Positions 12,951 through 22,071 of a stretch of DNA of 64,000 nt are shown here, piece by piece (position 1 is the stretch's first letter; the number at the start of each line of letters is the position of its first letter). The stretch is from Scatosoma sp045127595. GTDB taxonomy: Bacteria; Bacillota; Clostridia; Christensenellales; Borkfalkiaceae. Where the stretch lies: NCBI GenBank assembly GCA_045127595.1, contig JBGVQS010000001.1:1-64000 (forward strand), written 5' to 3'. The notes below the pieces were generated by a model. That model saw only the letters and a list, made by a program, of their open reading frames with translations. It was not told the origin of the DNA and did not search any database. The position numbers and the translations under genes are program-made.

Positions 12951-14375
12951 TTACATTAACGTAATCAAAAGCTGTGATGCAAGTACAACCAAAATCAAGG
13001 CTATCGGATAGGTGGACGCATATGCAGAAGCTACGTCGTCCGTTTCCGCCGTTGCAATCAACGTACCAAGCGCAGGCGTACTCGTCATACCGCCCGTAAT
13101 CGAACCAAGGCTGTTCAACAAAGGCAATTTTAATACAAATTTACCGAGCACAAACCCTACGAGCATAGGAGCGATTGTCATCAACGCACCGCCAACAAAG
13201 CCCCAAACAACGATTCCACCACCGTAGTTGGACACTTGTTCAACGAGCGAAACGCCGCCGTGAACGCCTGCCCCCAAAAGGAACAACGCCAAACCAAATT
13301 CACGAAGTACCTTCAACGTGCTTTCTTTTACTTCCAAGGAAAGCTTGCCAAAGTGTCCAAAATGCCCGAATACCAAGCACATAATCAATACGCCGCCCGT
13401 CGTTCCCAACGAGAAACAAGCGCCGTCGTACCCTTTCCCCGTTAAAGGAATGGTAATCGACCCCAACAGCAAGCCCGCAACAATTGCAAGACCAAACGGC
13501 ATAAATCCGAAATCTTCACATTTGAAATACTTGGAATAATCTCTCGCTTCTTCCGACGCGCCAAGTTTCAAATATTCACGTTCCTTTGCCATATCCGCTT
13601 TCAAAAACTTCGGCAACAACTGAACGAACAATACAACGCCGACAACCCCGAACGGATATGCAATCGCGTGGCCGAGCGTAATCAAAGATTCCAAGCTTTC
13701 CGCGTTTGCGCTGCCTGCAACTGCGTCTTTTGCCGCCGAGAAACCAGGCGTGGAAGTCAACGCGCCCGACAAAACGCCCGACCAGTATTCCGAGCCGTAA
13801 TCAGGCAACAAAAGCGTGCAAAGTACCGCTACAAGCGTACCTGTCAAAATGATTACCGCACCCAAAAGAATATACGTTTTGAAATTTTTCGCAAGGTTTT
13901 TAAAGAAATTCGGACCAGCGATAAAACCAACGCTACCGACAAACAATACCAAACCGGTGTTTTGAATCGTTCCTTTAAAGGTATTCACTACCGAAGAAGC
14001 TTCCGTCGTTCCTTTAAAGGTATTCACTACCGAAGAAGCTTCCGTCAAATGGAACTCCGAGAACACACCCGCATTTTCGGGAACAAGCGTACACAAGTAC
14101 CCTACCAAAATCGCGATCAAGAACACCCCTGCCGTACCAAGGGATACGCCCTTGATTTGAATACCGCCGAGCAAATACCCAACCGCCAAAATAATAAACG
14201 TGAGTGTAAATAAAACAAACGTACTGCCGAAATTTAAAATATTTTCCGCGCTGTCCTTACCGTCCGCAGGTTTTTTGATTCCGCTGAAAATGCACCATGC
14301 AGCAACCAAAGCTACCGCCAAAACCGCAACTAAAATCCATATCCATTTACGGCTTTTTTTATTAGAATTCTCCAC
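12951..14375 (-). CDS. AspT/YidE-type membrane exchanger
   Basis: This is an integral membrane protein of the aspartate:alanine exchanger family (AspT-YidE-YbjL duplication). Both internal repeats carry the family hallmark: SGALTSTPGFSAAKD near the middle and GGMTSTPALGTLI near the C-terminus, plus GFIAGPNFF. About ten or more membrane segments are visible. Relatives exchange amino acids or dicarboxylates; next to a fumarate reductase operon, a C4-dicarboxylate substrate such as succinate or aspartate is a reasonable guess. I chose GTG 14373-14375, seven bases after AAGGAG; an upstream TTG at 14381 is too close to the SD. A 13-residue tandem duplication lies in one segment. Confidence 0.75.
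   Translation of the reverse strand: MENSNKKSRKWIWILVAVLAVALVAAWCIFSGIKKPADGKDSAENILNFGSTFVLFTLTFIILAVGYLLGGIQIKGVSLGTAGVFLIAILVGYLCTLVPENAGVFSEFHLTEASSVVNTFKGTTEASSVVNTFKGTIQNTGLVLFVGSVGFIAGPNFFKNLAKNFKTYILLGAVIILTGTLVAVLCTLLLPDYGSEYWSGVLSGALTSTPGFSAAKDAVAGSANAESLESLITLGHAIAYPFGVVGVVLFVQLLPKFLKADMAKEREYLKLGASEEARDYSKYFKCEDFGFMPFGLAIVAGLLLGSITIPLTGKGYDGACFSLGTTGGVLIMCLVFGHFGHFGKLSLEVKESTLKVLREFGLALFLLGAGVHGGVSLVEQVSNYGGGIVVWGFVGGALMTIAPMLVGFVLGKFVLKLPLLNSLGSITGGMTSTPALGTLIATAETDDVASAYASTYPIALILVVLASQLLITLM
13967..14046 (-). repeat. 39-bp in-frame tandem duplication in the exchanger gene
   Basis: A 39-base unit is repeated twice with no mismatch (80 bases in all, offset 39). It duplicates the peptide TEASSVVNTFKGT in the loop before a membrane segment. 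Perfect identity points to a recent event or an assembly artefact. Confidence 0.9.
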
Positions 14376-14398
14376 TTTCAATCTCCTTTATACGTGCT

Positions 14399-14419
14399 AA
14401 AAACGCACGAAAACGTGCG
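14399..14419 (-). terminator. Terminator of the ldh-fum-hdr-flx-frd operon
   Basis: CGCACG-TTTT-CGTGCG followed by TTTTT on the minus strand, just after the fumarate reductase gene. The short stem suggests incomplete termination, so some transcripts may read into the exchanger gene. Confidence 0.7.
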
Positions 14420-14452
14420 CTTTCAGCTTTATTTCGTCATTTTTCCCTAAAA

Positions 14453-16057
14453 TCAATTTGCTTGTCTTCTGTAATCGGGAAGGAGTTTGGGGGAGCATAC
14501 TTCCGAAGAAATACCTGCTTCTTCAAGTTCTTTCTCGAATTCGTCTACGTGAGAAAGCGTCAATTCTTTAAGTTCAACGCTCTTCCACTTTTCGCCTGCC
14601 TGCTGACCTGCATTTCTACCGAATACGATAATATCGAGCAAGGAGTTACCCATCAAACGGTTCGTACCGTGGATACCGCCTACCGCTTCGCCTGCAACGT
14701 ACAGGTTTTCAATACACGTCATACCGTTCGCGCCGATGTCGATCCCGCCGTTTTGATAATGCAGCGTGGGATAGATCAAAATAGGCTCTTTTCTAATATC
14801 GATTCCGTATTTACCGAACATACGAAGCATTGCGGGAATACGCTTTTCAATCGTGCCTTCGCCATTGAGAATATCAATAAGCGGCGTGTCAAGCCATACC
14901 CCTTCGCCGTCCGTCGTCTTGATACCGTTACCGCGTTCCTTACATTCACGAATAATCGAAGATGCGGTTACGTCGCGCGTTTCCAAGGAATATACGAACG
15001 CTTCGCCGTCTTTATTGACAAGCTGCGCACCAAGCGAACGCACTTTTTCGGTAACGAGCGCCCCATAAATTTGCGTGGGTTCAGCCGCGCCCGTGGGGTG
15101 ATATTGCAACGTTTCAGGATAGAGCAATTTCGCGCCTGCTCTGTATGCAAGCACCAAACCGTCAGCCGTAGCGCCGTAGTGGTTCGACGTAGGGAAGCCT
15201 TGATAATGCAATCTACCAGCGCCGCCCGTAGCAATTACGACCGTCTTTGCGCGCGCAATCAAAATTTCCTTCGTTTCCATATTCATGAGCACCGCGCCTG
15301 CAACTTTGCCGTCGGTATCTTTGATCAATTCAATCGCCGCAGTAAAATCTACGACGGTAATATCACGGTTGAACACTTCGTCGCGGAGCGTTCTCATAAT
15401 TTCCGAACCGGAATAGTCGCGGCAAGCGTGCATACGCTTTCTCGAAGTACCGCCGCCGTGCGTCGTTACCATCGTGCCGTCCGCTTCCTTATCGAACATA
15501 ACGCCGAGTTTATTCAGCCACAAAATCGCTTCGGGAGCTTCGTTTACGAGCTTATACAAAAGTTCGGGTTTATTTTTGAAATGTCCGCCGCCAAGCGCGT
15601 CAAGGTAATGGGTAGCAGGGCTGTCGTTGGGCTTATCAGCCGCCTGAATGCCACCTTCCGCCATCGCCGTATTCGCGTCGCCAAGACGAAGCTTCGTTGC
15701 AATCATAACCTTTGCACCGCGTTCATTCGCTTCGATTGCCGCGGAAGAACCTGCCCCGCCGCCGCCGATAACAAGTACGTCTACGTCGTAATCGATCTTC
15801 GTTAAATCGATATCCATATCCTTTACGCGGGAATGGCCTTGTAACAAATCCGCAAGCTCGTGTAAAACCTTTCCACCTTTATTTTGACCAACTTTCAATT
15901 CTTCATACGCGGAAGCAATATAGTCGGGGTGGAATTGTGCCAAAACGGCGTCTTTTTCTTCCGCCGTCATGCGCGCGTGCAGGTTTTCAATACGAGAAGC
16001 GCGGCTTGCTTCTACTTTTTTCATAGATTCAAGTTGTTCTTGAGTATAATGATACAT
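14453..16057 (-). CDS. frdA: Soluble fumarate reductase-type flavoprotein subunit
   Basis: This 534-aa flavoprotein of the succinate dehydrogenase/fumarate reductase family should reduce fumarate to succinate in the cytoplasm. The FAD-binding VLVIGGGGAGSSAAIEANE lies near residues 94-112. Also visible are TAMAEGGIQAA, THGGGTSRKRMHACRDYSG, QYHPTGAAEP and the C-terminal GTNRLMGNSLLDIIVFGRNAG. The TAMAEGG segment lacks the His that binds FAD covalently in membrane enzymes, so FAD is probably non-covalent, as in thiol:fumarate reductases. No membrane anchor subunit is encoded nearby. It is the last gene of the Flx-Hdr operon and is preceded closely by its iron-sulfur partner. Confidence 0.85.
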   Translation of the reverse strand: MYHYTQEQLESMKKVEASRASRIENLHARMTAEEKDAVLAQFHPDYIASAYEELKVGQNKGGKVLHELADLLQGHSRVKDMDIDLTKIDYDVDVLVIGGGGAGSSAAIEANERGAKVMIATKLRLGDANTAMAEGGIQAADKPNDSPATHYLDALGGGHFKNKPELLYKLVNEAPEAILWLNKLGVMFDKEADGTMVTTHGGGTSRKRMHACRDYSGSEIMRTLRDEVFNRDITVVDFTAAIELIKDTDGKVAGAVLMNMETKEILIARAKTVVIATGGAGRLHYQGFPTSNHYGATADGLVLAYRAGAKLLYPETLQYHPTGAAEPTQIYGALVTEKVRSLGAQLVNKDGEAFVYSLETRDVTASSIIRECKERGNGIKTTDGEGVWLDTPLIDILNGEGTIEKRIPAMLRMFGKYGIDIRKEPILIYPTLHYQNGGIDIGANGMTCIENLYVAGEAVGGIHGTNRLMGNSLLDIIVFGRNAGQQAGEKWKSVELKELTLSHVDEFEKELEEAGISSEVCSPKLLPDYRRQAN

Positions 16058-16068
16058 TACGCTTCTCC

Positions 16069-16743
16069 TTATTTTTCGATTTCTCTGTTATTATACAAAT
16101 GCTTTTGTTCTTCCAAAGGCGTGTTCATAATCGCTTCGAGCGCCGCTTTGCAGTCCCCTCTATCGATTTCCGCTACGCGATTGATAAGATGTTCCGTTTC
16201 CGGAGCAAGATATTTGCCCGTAAGTCTACGCGAAAGCAACGCAACCTGCGGATGAGAGATCCCTGCAGGGCAACGGGAAGAACATACGCCGCACATAACG
16301 CAGTCAAAGCTTTCTTCCGCGCACTTTTCATATTCGCCGCGCTGTGCGTACGCAATATACTGCATAACGTTAAGTTCCTGCGTACAGCTCTTGGTGCAAG
16401 CGTTACAGCCGATACACGAATAAATTTCGGGATAGAGTTGCATCATAATTTGCTGCGTAGGCTTGATTTGATTGATGTCATACACCTGCTTTACAAGCGG
16501 GAAGAAGGGCAACGTCGCAACGTACATGCCTTCTTCTACCTGCTGTTGACAAGCAAGACAGCTTTTCAATTCTTGCTGACCTTTGATACGGTAGATCGTT
16601 GCGCACGCGCCGCAGAAACCATTTCTGCAACCACAACCGCGCACAAGCTGATACCCCGCGTATTCCATCGCCTTCATAATCGTCAAACTTTCCGGAACTT
16701 GATAACGTTTACCGAAAAGAAATACGTTTACCATTTTTTCCAT
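16069..16743 (-). CDS. Iron-sulfur subunit for the fumarate reductase
   Basis: This 224-aa protein resembles the N-terminal two domains of thiol:fumarate reductase subunit B. A plant-type [2Fe-2S] domain is visible (GCGCRNGFCGACATIY, about residues 36-51, with a later CLACQQQ). It is followed by two [4Fe-4S] motifs, CIGCNACTKSC (about 109-119) and CVMCGVCSSRCP (about 146-157). The C-terminal CCG domain found in TfrB is absent. HdrB, encoded in the same operon, has that domain as a separate protein. It should relay electrons to the flavoprotein encoded 11 bases downstream. An anchor-binding region is not evident. Confidence 0.8.
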   Translation of the reverse strand: MEKMVNVFLFGKRYQVPESLTIMKAMEYAGYQLVRGCGCRNGFCGACATIYRIKGQQELKSCLACQQQVEEGMYVATLPFFPLVKQVYDINQIKPTQQIMMQLYPEIYSCIGCNACTKSCTQELNVMQYIAYAQRGEYEKCAEESFDCVMCGVCSSRCPAGISHPQVALLSRRLTGKYLAPETEHLINRVAEIDRGDCKAALEAIMNTPLEEQKHLYNNREIEK

Positions 16744-16754
16744 TGTCTTTCTCC

Positions 16755-17582
16755 TTAATACTCGTCGGGAAGCTCGTCAAGCTCCGTCATACAGAATACG
16801 GGACCGTCTTTGCATACGAATTTATCCCCAACGTTGCATCTGCCGCATTTGCCGATACCGCACTTCATACGAAGTTCAAGCGTCGTATAAATACGCGATT
16901 TTTCAAAACCGAGCTCCAACAACCCAGCAAGCGTGAACTTAATCATGATGGGAGGGCCGCAAAGTACCGCCGTCATATTCGGATCGAGTCCAAGCTCTTT
17001 GACGTAGGCAGGTACGAATCCAACGTGATCGTCCCAGCCGTCCTGCGGTCTGTCGATTGTCAAATATACTTCGGTGTTCGGTTCATTCATCCATTCGCTA
17101 CGGATTTCTTCAATATCGACAAGATCGTCCTTACTTCTCGCACCGTATACGATCACAACTTTACCGTAATTTTCACGATAATGACGAACGTAATTGATAA
17201 CGCTGCGCAAAGGCGCAAGCCCGATACCGCCTGCAATAAACAGCAAATCCTTGCCCTTGAATTCTTCTTCTACGGGGAAATTTCTGCCGTAAGGTCCGCG
17301 AACGGTTACCTGCTGACCAACTTCCATCGCGTGCAAAACTTCCGTAACGCAACCGCACTTTTTAATGGAAAATTCCATATATTCTTCGTTTGTCGGCGAA
17401 GACGTAATCGAGAACATACATTCTCCAACGCCGGGCACGGAAACCATTGCGCACTGACCGGGCATATGTTGGAAAAGTTTCTTACCGTCCGTACCAACAA
17501 CGCGGAAGGTCTTAACGTCAGGCGTATCCTTACGAATATCGGTAACTACGCCTACTTTCGGGATCAAATTTTCTTCAATCAT
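16755..17582 (-). CDS. flxA: FlxA-type FAD/NAD(P) oxidoreductase
   Basis: This 275-aa flavin reductase is of the ferredoxin-NADP reductase/PyrK class. FAD-binding residues appear in SITSSPTNEEYMEFSIK; the NAD-binding fold in FIAGGIGLAPLRSVINYV (about residues 113-130) and VLCGPPIMIKF; and a [2Fe-2S] cysteine set in MKCGIGKCGRCNVGDKFVC near the C-terminus. In Desulfovibrio, FlxA is the proposed NADH entry or exit site of the FlxABCD-HdrABC complex. The gene overlaps flxB by eight bases, so they are coupled. It probably feeds NADH electrons to the Hdr subunits. Confidence 0.85.
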   Translation of the reverse strand: MIEENLIPKVGVVTDIRKDTPDVKTFRVVGTDGKKLFQHMPGQCAMVSVPGVGECMFSITSSPTNEEYMEFSIKKCGCVTEVLHAMEVGQQVTVRGPYGRNFPVEEEFKGKDLLFIAGGIGLAPLRSVINYVRHYRENYGKVVIVYGARSKDDLVDIEEIRSEWMNEPNTEVYLTIDRPQDGWDDHVGFVPAYVKELGLDPNMTAVLCGPPIMIKFTLAGLLELGFEKSRIYTTLELRMKCGIGKCGRCNVGDKFVCKDGPVFCMTELDELPDEY

Positions 17583-18603
17583 TTGCTTTACCTCCCAAAG
17601 TTTTGATCACCTTAACGATATTAAGGTTTTGAGGACATTTATTTAAGCAACGTCCGCAGCCTACGCAGGAATACAAACCGTCGTTTTGAGAAGGATAATA
17701 CACAAGCTTGTGCATAAATCTTTGACGGTATCTTTGCATTTGCGTCGTACGGCTGTTTCCGTGCGCCATCAAAGTGAAATCGGAATACATGCAGGAATCC
17801 CAGCAACGGTAGCGGATAACCCCTTCATGCGTTTTAAAATCCCGAATGTCGAAGCATTGACAGGTCGGGCACACAAACGTACAAGTACCGCACCCAAGAC
17901 AAGCTTCGCTCATTTCTTCCCATTCCTTTGCGTCGAAAAGCTCGTTCAAATTTTCCGGTTTAAAACGGCTCAAATCCAAATTGCTGAACGGAAGCTGTTC
18001 AATGACCGCCGCGGTAGCCGCTTTTTGCGCTTCTACTTCCGCTTCGCCGCCCTCTTCAAAGAGTTCCTTTACCAGCGCCGTCAAGCTTTCGCCCTTTTCG
18101 GTATTCGCTTGCCAGTAAAGATATTCGTTATCAAGCCACGTCGTAACGTCCCCTTGGGGCGCAGTCGCGTCAATGCCGAATACCTTGCAAAAACAGCTTT
18201 CTTCGGGTTTTGAGCAAGCAAGCGTAACGATCGTCGTCGCGTTTCTTCTCGATTGATAATAAGTATCAACAGGCTCTGCAAGGAATACCTTGTCGAGCAC
18301 TTCGATCGCTTTATAATCGCAAGCTTTGATGCCGAAAAGCACAAACGGGCTCTTTTCGTCGCGATCGTCGATAATTTCAATATTTTTGCCTTCCGTTTTG
18401 AAACGCATCATGTTTTCCGTTTGCGGGAAGAACATATTCTTGGGAGATTTTACCGTTTTGAGGGTTTCCAAGGATACTTCTTTGCCTTCGCCCCAAACTG
18501 CATAATTCACTTCGCCCGCTTTCTTGATGGGAATAAACAGACCTTGCGTTTCCGCTATTTTAGCGTAAAGTTCGTTTAATCTTTCTTTCGCAATCTTCAA
18601 CAT
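17575..18603 (-). CDS. flxB: FlxB-type iron-sulfur protein
   Basis: This 342-aa protein is of the sulfhydrogenase-beta/4Fe-4S dicluster family. It has CLGCGTCTFVCPTCQC near residue 235 and CVGCGRCLNKCPQN near residue 315. An N-terminal domain carries LFGIKACDYKAIEVLDKVF and further cysteines (LACSKPEESCFC), matching HydB-like subunits. It should carry electrons between FlxA and the other Fe-S subunits. The start overlaps the stop of the next upstream gene at 18603. Confidence 0.8.
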   Translation of the reverse strand: MLKIAKERLNELYAKIAETQGLFIPIKKAGEVNYAVWGEGKEVSLETLKTVKSPKNMFFPQTENMMRFKTEGKNIEIIDDRDEKSPFVLFGIKACDYKAIEVLDKVFLAEPVDTYYQSRRNATTIVTLACSKPEESCFCKVFGIDATAPQGDVTTWLDNEYLYWQANTEKGESLTALVKELFEEGGEAEVEAQKAATAAVIEQLPFSNLDLSRFKPENLNELFDAKEWEEMSEACLGCGTCTFVCPTCQCFDIRDFKTHEGVIRYRCWDSCMYSDFTLMAHGNSRTTQMQRYRQRFMHKLVYYPSQNDGLYSCVGCGRCLNKCPQNLNIVKVIKTLGGKAND

Positions 18604-19580
18604 TATTTTGCCTCCCCGTTAAAAACGTCGTTCGGTTCGGTATCCTCTTCCTTATAGGAAGTAAGAGGGGTTTTACCTTCCGCCGTTTCCCCTGCCTGAT
18701 ATTCGCCGTAAAGGTTATCAATATCCTTGATGAACTTTCTGTTCAACAAATGCAAAGGAATGTTTTGGGGACATACGCGGCTGCATTCGCCGCAATCGGT
18801 ACAACGGCCCGCAACGTGGAACGCACGAATGATATGGAAGAGCTGTTCTTCGAACTGATCGTCGTTTGCTTTTGCCGCAATCCCCGAAGCAGGGTTATCG
18901 AATACGCATTTCACGCACGAGCATGCAGGGCATACGTTACGGCAAGCGTTACAACGGATACATTTCGAGAGCTGTTCGCGCCAGAACGCAAAACGTTCGT
19001 CTTCCGTCATGGCTTCCAACTTTTCAACTTCCGCAAAGCGGTCAACGTTGCGTTCTGGACGTTCGTGCAAAATGATTTCTTCGTCCTTTACCTGATGCGT
19101 CTTTTGACAAACCGCACACTTAGAAAGAACAATATCAGATTTATTCAACACTGTTTCCCCATAAGGAGAAAGCACTTTTACGTCTTTCCCGTCAACTTCT
19201 ACACCCGTAACAAAGGAAACGCCCGCCGCTTTGATTTTTTCAATATCAAGCTTACCGAAACATTCGATTGCAATCACGTAAACGTTTTCACGCTTTACAC
19301 GGTGCTCTTTAACAAGCTGATTAAAGCTGTACGTATCGCAGGGCTTTAAAAATACCGCCGTTTTACCTTCCTTTTTGCTCATTTGAATGAGATATTTGGA
19401 AAGGTTTGCGCCGCAAAATTCGTCGTAAACAAAAGAGTCAAGCTCTTCTACACTTTCAAAGGAAGCAGGTACGGGATCGTAACAAAAATCCCCTTTCTTC
19501 CAGCCGATCACGCGAGCAACTTCGCCGCTTTCAAGCAACGCTTTTGCGCGTTCAAGCATTTTCAATGCAACATCTTTCAT
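18603..19580 (-). CDS. flxC: FlxC-type 4Fe-4S dicluster protein
   Basis: This 325-aa protein is paralogous in layout to the preceding subunit. It has FLKPCDTYSFNQLVKEH in the N-terminal domain, then SKCAVCQKTHQ, then CIRCNACRNVCPACSC (about residues 207-222) and CTDCGECSRVCPQN (about 258-271). The extra cysteines suggest more than two clusters. It is one member of the FlxABCD set; tight spacing (one base to flxD) supports a stable complex. The acidic C-terminal tail is variable. Confidence 0.8.
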   Translation of the reverse strand: MKDVALKMLERAKALLESGEVARVIGWKKGDFCYDPVPASFESVEELDSFVYDEFCGANLSKYLIQMSKKEGKTAVFLKPCDTYSFNQLVKEHRVKRENVYVIAIECFGKLDIEKIKAAGVSFVTGVEVDGKDVKVLSPYGETVLNKSDIVLSKCAVCQKTHQVKDEEIILHERPERNVDRFAEVEKLEAMTEDERFAFWREQLSKCIRCNACRNVCPACSCVKCVFDNPASGIAAKANDDQFEEQLFHIIRAFHVAGRCTDCGECSRVCPQNIPLHLLNRKFIKDIDNLYGEYQAGETAEGKTPLTSYKEEDTEPNDVFNGEAK

Positions 19581-19581
19581 A

Positions 19582-20037
19582 TTACTTGCCCTCCTTTACG
19601 CGAAGGTCGGTAAGGCGTTTGTTTTCGCCAAGTTGCGAAACCGTTTTCACGAAATCGTTCATAACCGCGGAGAAACGCGCGCCTTCGGCAGCCGAAACCC
19701 ATTCCAAACGAGTACGTTCTTTTTCAATACCCATATAGTTTAAGAAACTGTACAAAAGCGCCATTCTTCTTCTCGTATAGTAGTTCCCCGTAACGTAGTG
19801 GCAATCCCCGGGATGACAGCCGCAAAGAATTACGCCGTCAGCGCCCTGCTGGAACGCCTTCAATACGAACATGGGGTTTACACGGCAGGAGCAAGGCACG
19901 CGAATAATTTTCACGTTTGCAGGATAAGTCAAACGGCTTGAACCTGCAAGGTCTGCGCCTGCATACGAACACCAGTTGCAACAAAACGCTACGATATTCG
20001 GAACGTATTCTTTCTTTTCAGTAGTTACTTCTTGCAT
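19582..20037 (-). CDS. flxD: FlxD / MvhD-type iron-sulfur adaptor
   Basis: This 151-aa protein matches the hydrogenase iron-sulfur (MvhD) family that docks electron donors onto HdrA. Visible motifs are VAFCCNWCSYAGADLAGSSR, IIRVPCSCRVNP, ADGVILCGCHPGDCHYVTGN and ARRRM-like RRRMALLYSFL. I chose ATG 20035-20037, supported by GGAGGT upstream and overlapping the hdrA stop by 13 bases; the frame extends to 20136 inside hdrA. It probably passes electrons from FlxABC to HdrA, as MvhD does in methanogens. Confidence 0.85.
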   Translation of the reverse strand: MQEVTTEKKEYVPNIVAFCCNWCSYAGADLAGSSRLTYPANVKIIRVPCSCRVNPMFVLKAFQQGADGVILCGCHPGDCHYVTGNYYTRRRMALLYSFLNYMGIEKERTRLEWVSAAEGARFSAVMNDFVKTVSQLGENKRLTDLRVKEGK

Positions 20038-22016
20038 ATTGCTTCTACCTCCGACATAATCTGTTTCGAGCTGAATCCTTTCAGATCCATTGCCCCCGAA
20101 GGACAAGTTACCGTACAAGCGCCGCAGCCCTGACATACCGCAGGATTTACGGACGCTACGCGGCGTACTTCCGTCTTGCCGCCGCCCATGCGGAATTCCT
20201 TATCCACGTAAGTAATCGCGCCGTATGCGCAAACGTTCGCACATTGGCTACAACCGTTACACATCATTTCATCAGGCGTTGCTACGCAAGGATTCGTTTT
20301 AAGTTTATCTTTTACCAACAAACCGATAACTTTCGCCGCGCACGCCGAAGCCTGCGAAACCGTTTCGGGAATATCCTTCGGGCCTTGGCATACGCCTGCA
20401 AGATATACGCCTGCCGTGGGGCTTTCTACGGGACGAAGCTTTGCGTGCGATTCCGTCAAGAAGTTGTTGGTGTCAATGCTCGCCGTAAGGAGCGTCGCTA
20501 CCTTTCTTACCGAAGGTTCGGGTTCAATCGCCGTAGCCAAAACCACAAGGTCGGATTCGATCGTGATTTGCTCGTTATCGATCAAGTTAGAACCCTGCAC
20601 CATGAGCTTCCCGTTTTCGTTATAAACTTTGCCGACCATACCTTTGATATAGTCTACGCCGTACTGTTCAACCGCACGACGATAGAATTCGTCATAGTTC
20701 TTACCAGGCGTACGAATATCGATATAGAATACGTGCACTTCGGTATCGGGATATTTTTCACGGATCAGCATAGCGTGTTTTGCCGTATACATACAGCAAA
20801 TCTTCGAGCAGTACGGTTTCCCGCAGCCGCTGGAATCACGCGAACCTACGCATTGAATAAAGGTGATTACCTTCGGGTGTTCCCCGTTGGAAGGACGGAG
20901 CAATACGCCGTCCGTAGGCCCTGCCGCGTTCATCAAACGTTCGAGTTCGAGCGAAGTGATAACGTCGGGGTTTTCCGCATAGCCGTATTCGTTGAAGTTA
21001 TCAAGCGCAATAGGCTTGAAGCCCGTCGCTACGACAATCGCGCCGTATTGACGTTCCACAAACGTGTCCTTTTGTTCGTAATCAATCGCGCCTACGCCGC
21101 AGAATTTTTGACAAATACCGCACTTGCCCGTTTTAAGCTTGATGCATTGTTCGGGATCGATTACCGCTACGTTAGGAATTGCCTGCGCAAACGGAATATA
21201 GATTGCAGGACGCTTATTCAAATTCATATTGAACGCGTTCAAGCCCTTCTTGGAAGGACATTTTTCCATACAAATCTTACAGCCCGTACACTTGGTTTCG
21301 TCAACGTATCTTGCCTTTTTGCGAATCTTTACGCTGAAATTACCAACGAAGCCTTTCACTTCTTCCACTTCGGAATAGGAAAGAATATCGATCTTTTCAT
21401 GCTGCGCGCAATCTACCATCTTCGGCGTTAAAATACAAGCCGAGCAGTCGAGCGTGGGGAACGTCTTATCGAGCTGCGCCATTCTGCCGCCGATCGTCGC
21501 GTTCTTTTCTACGATATCGACTTCAAAGCCAGCGTCCGCAATATCAAGCGCTGCTTGAATACCTGCGATACCGCCGCCGATAACGAGCGCACGTTTGATG
21601 ACGGGGCTTTCCCCTGCCGTCAAAGGCGCGTTGAGTTTTACTTTTGCAATCGCTGTACGCACAAGGATAACCGCTTTTTCAGTAGCTTCGTCCATATCCT
21701 TATGTATCCACGAACAATGCTCGCGGATATTCGCGATTTCGACCATGTACGGGTTCATACCCGCTTCTTCCGCCGCTTTACGGAAGGTAGCTTCGTGCAT
21801 TCTCGGAGAGCAAGCGCCTATAACAATCCCCGTAAGGTTATGTTCTTTGATTGCGCTCTTGATGAGTTGCTGTCCGTTTTCGGAGCACATATATTGGTAG
21901 TTTTCGGAAAATACGACGCCCGGTTCACTCTTGATGACTTCGGCTACTTTCTTAACGTCTACCGTTGCCGCGATGTTGCTGCCGCACCAACAAATAAAAA
22001 CACCTATTCTTTGCAT
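20025..22016 (-). CDS. hdrA: HdrA-type electron-bifurcating flavoprotein
   Basis: This 663-aa HdrA homologue is the subunit that holds the bifurcating FAD in heterodisulfide reductase complexes. It has an N-terminal ICWCG motif, the FAD fold ALVIGGGIAGIQAALDIADA (about residues 144-163), the HdrA cysteine set CSACILTPKMVDC, [4Fe-4S] motifs CTGCKICMEKCP and CGICQKFCG, and FIQCVGSRD with CSKICCMYTAKHA. Two C-terminal ferredoxin motifs are CNGCSQCANVCAYGAI and CQGCGACTVTCPSGAM. It is encoded between hdrC and flxD. It should split NADH electron pairs between ferredoxin and the HdrBC branch. Confidence 0.88.
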   Translation of the reverse strand: MQRIGVFICWCGSNIAATVDVKKVAEVIKSEPGVVFSENYQYMCSENGQQLIKSAIKEHNLTGIVIGACSPRMHEATFRKAAEEAGMNPYMVEIANIREHCSWIHKDMDEATEKAVILVRTAIAKVKLNAPLTAGESPVIKRALVIGGGIAGIQAALDIADAGFEVDIVEKNATIGGRMAQLDKTFPTLDCSACILTPKMVDCAQHEKIDILSYSEVEEVKGFVGNFSVKIRKKARYVDETKCTGCKICMEKCPSKKGLNAFNMNLNKRPAIYIPFAQAIPNVAVIDPEQCIKLKTGKCGICQKFCGVGAIDYEQKDTFVERQYGAIVVATGFKPIALDNFNEYGYAENPDVITSLELERLMNAAGPTDGVLLRPSNGEHPKVITFIQCVGSRDSSGCGKPYCSKICCMYTAKHAMLIREKYPDTEVHVFYIDIRTPGKNYDEFYRRAVEQYGVDYIKGMVGKVYNENGKLMVQGSNLIDNEQITIESDLVVLATAIEPEPSVRKVATLLTASIDTNNFLTESHAKLRPVESPTAGVYLAGVCQGPKDIPETVSQASACAAKVIGLLVKDKLKTNPCVATPDEMMCNGCSQCANVCAYGAITYVDKEFRMGGGKTEVRRVASVNPAVCQGCGACTVTCPSGAMDLKGFSSKQIMSEVEAICKK

Positions 22017-22071
22017 GATATTTACTCTCTTTTTTTAGAATTTCGATTTTTTCAGACGGTTTAAAACCAAG

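Noticed and set aside
14462..15805. Long plus-strand frame of 447 codons
   Set aside because: It is wholly antisense to the fumarate reductase flavoprotein, has Arg/Phe/His-rich composition and no motif; it is a shadow frame.
20244..21431. Plus-strand frame of 395 codons
   Set aside because: It is antisense to hdrA; no recognisable protein features.
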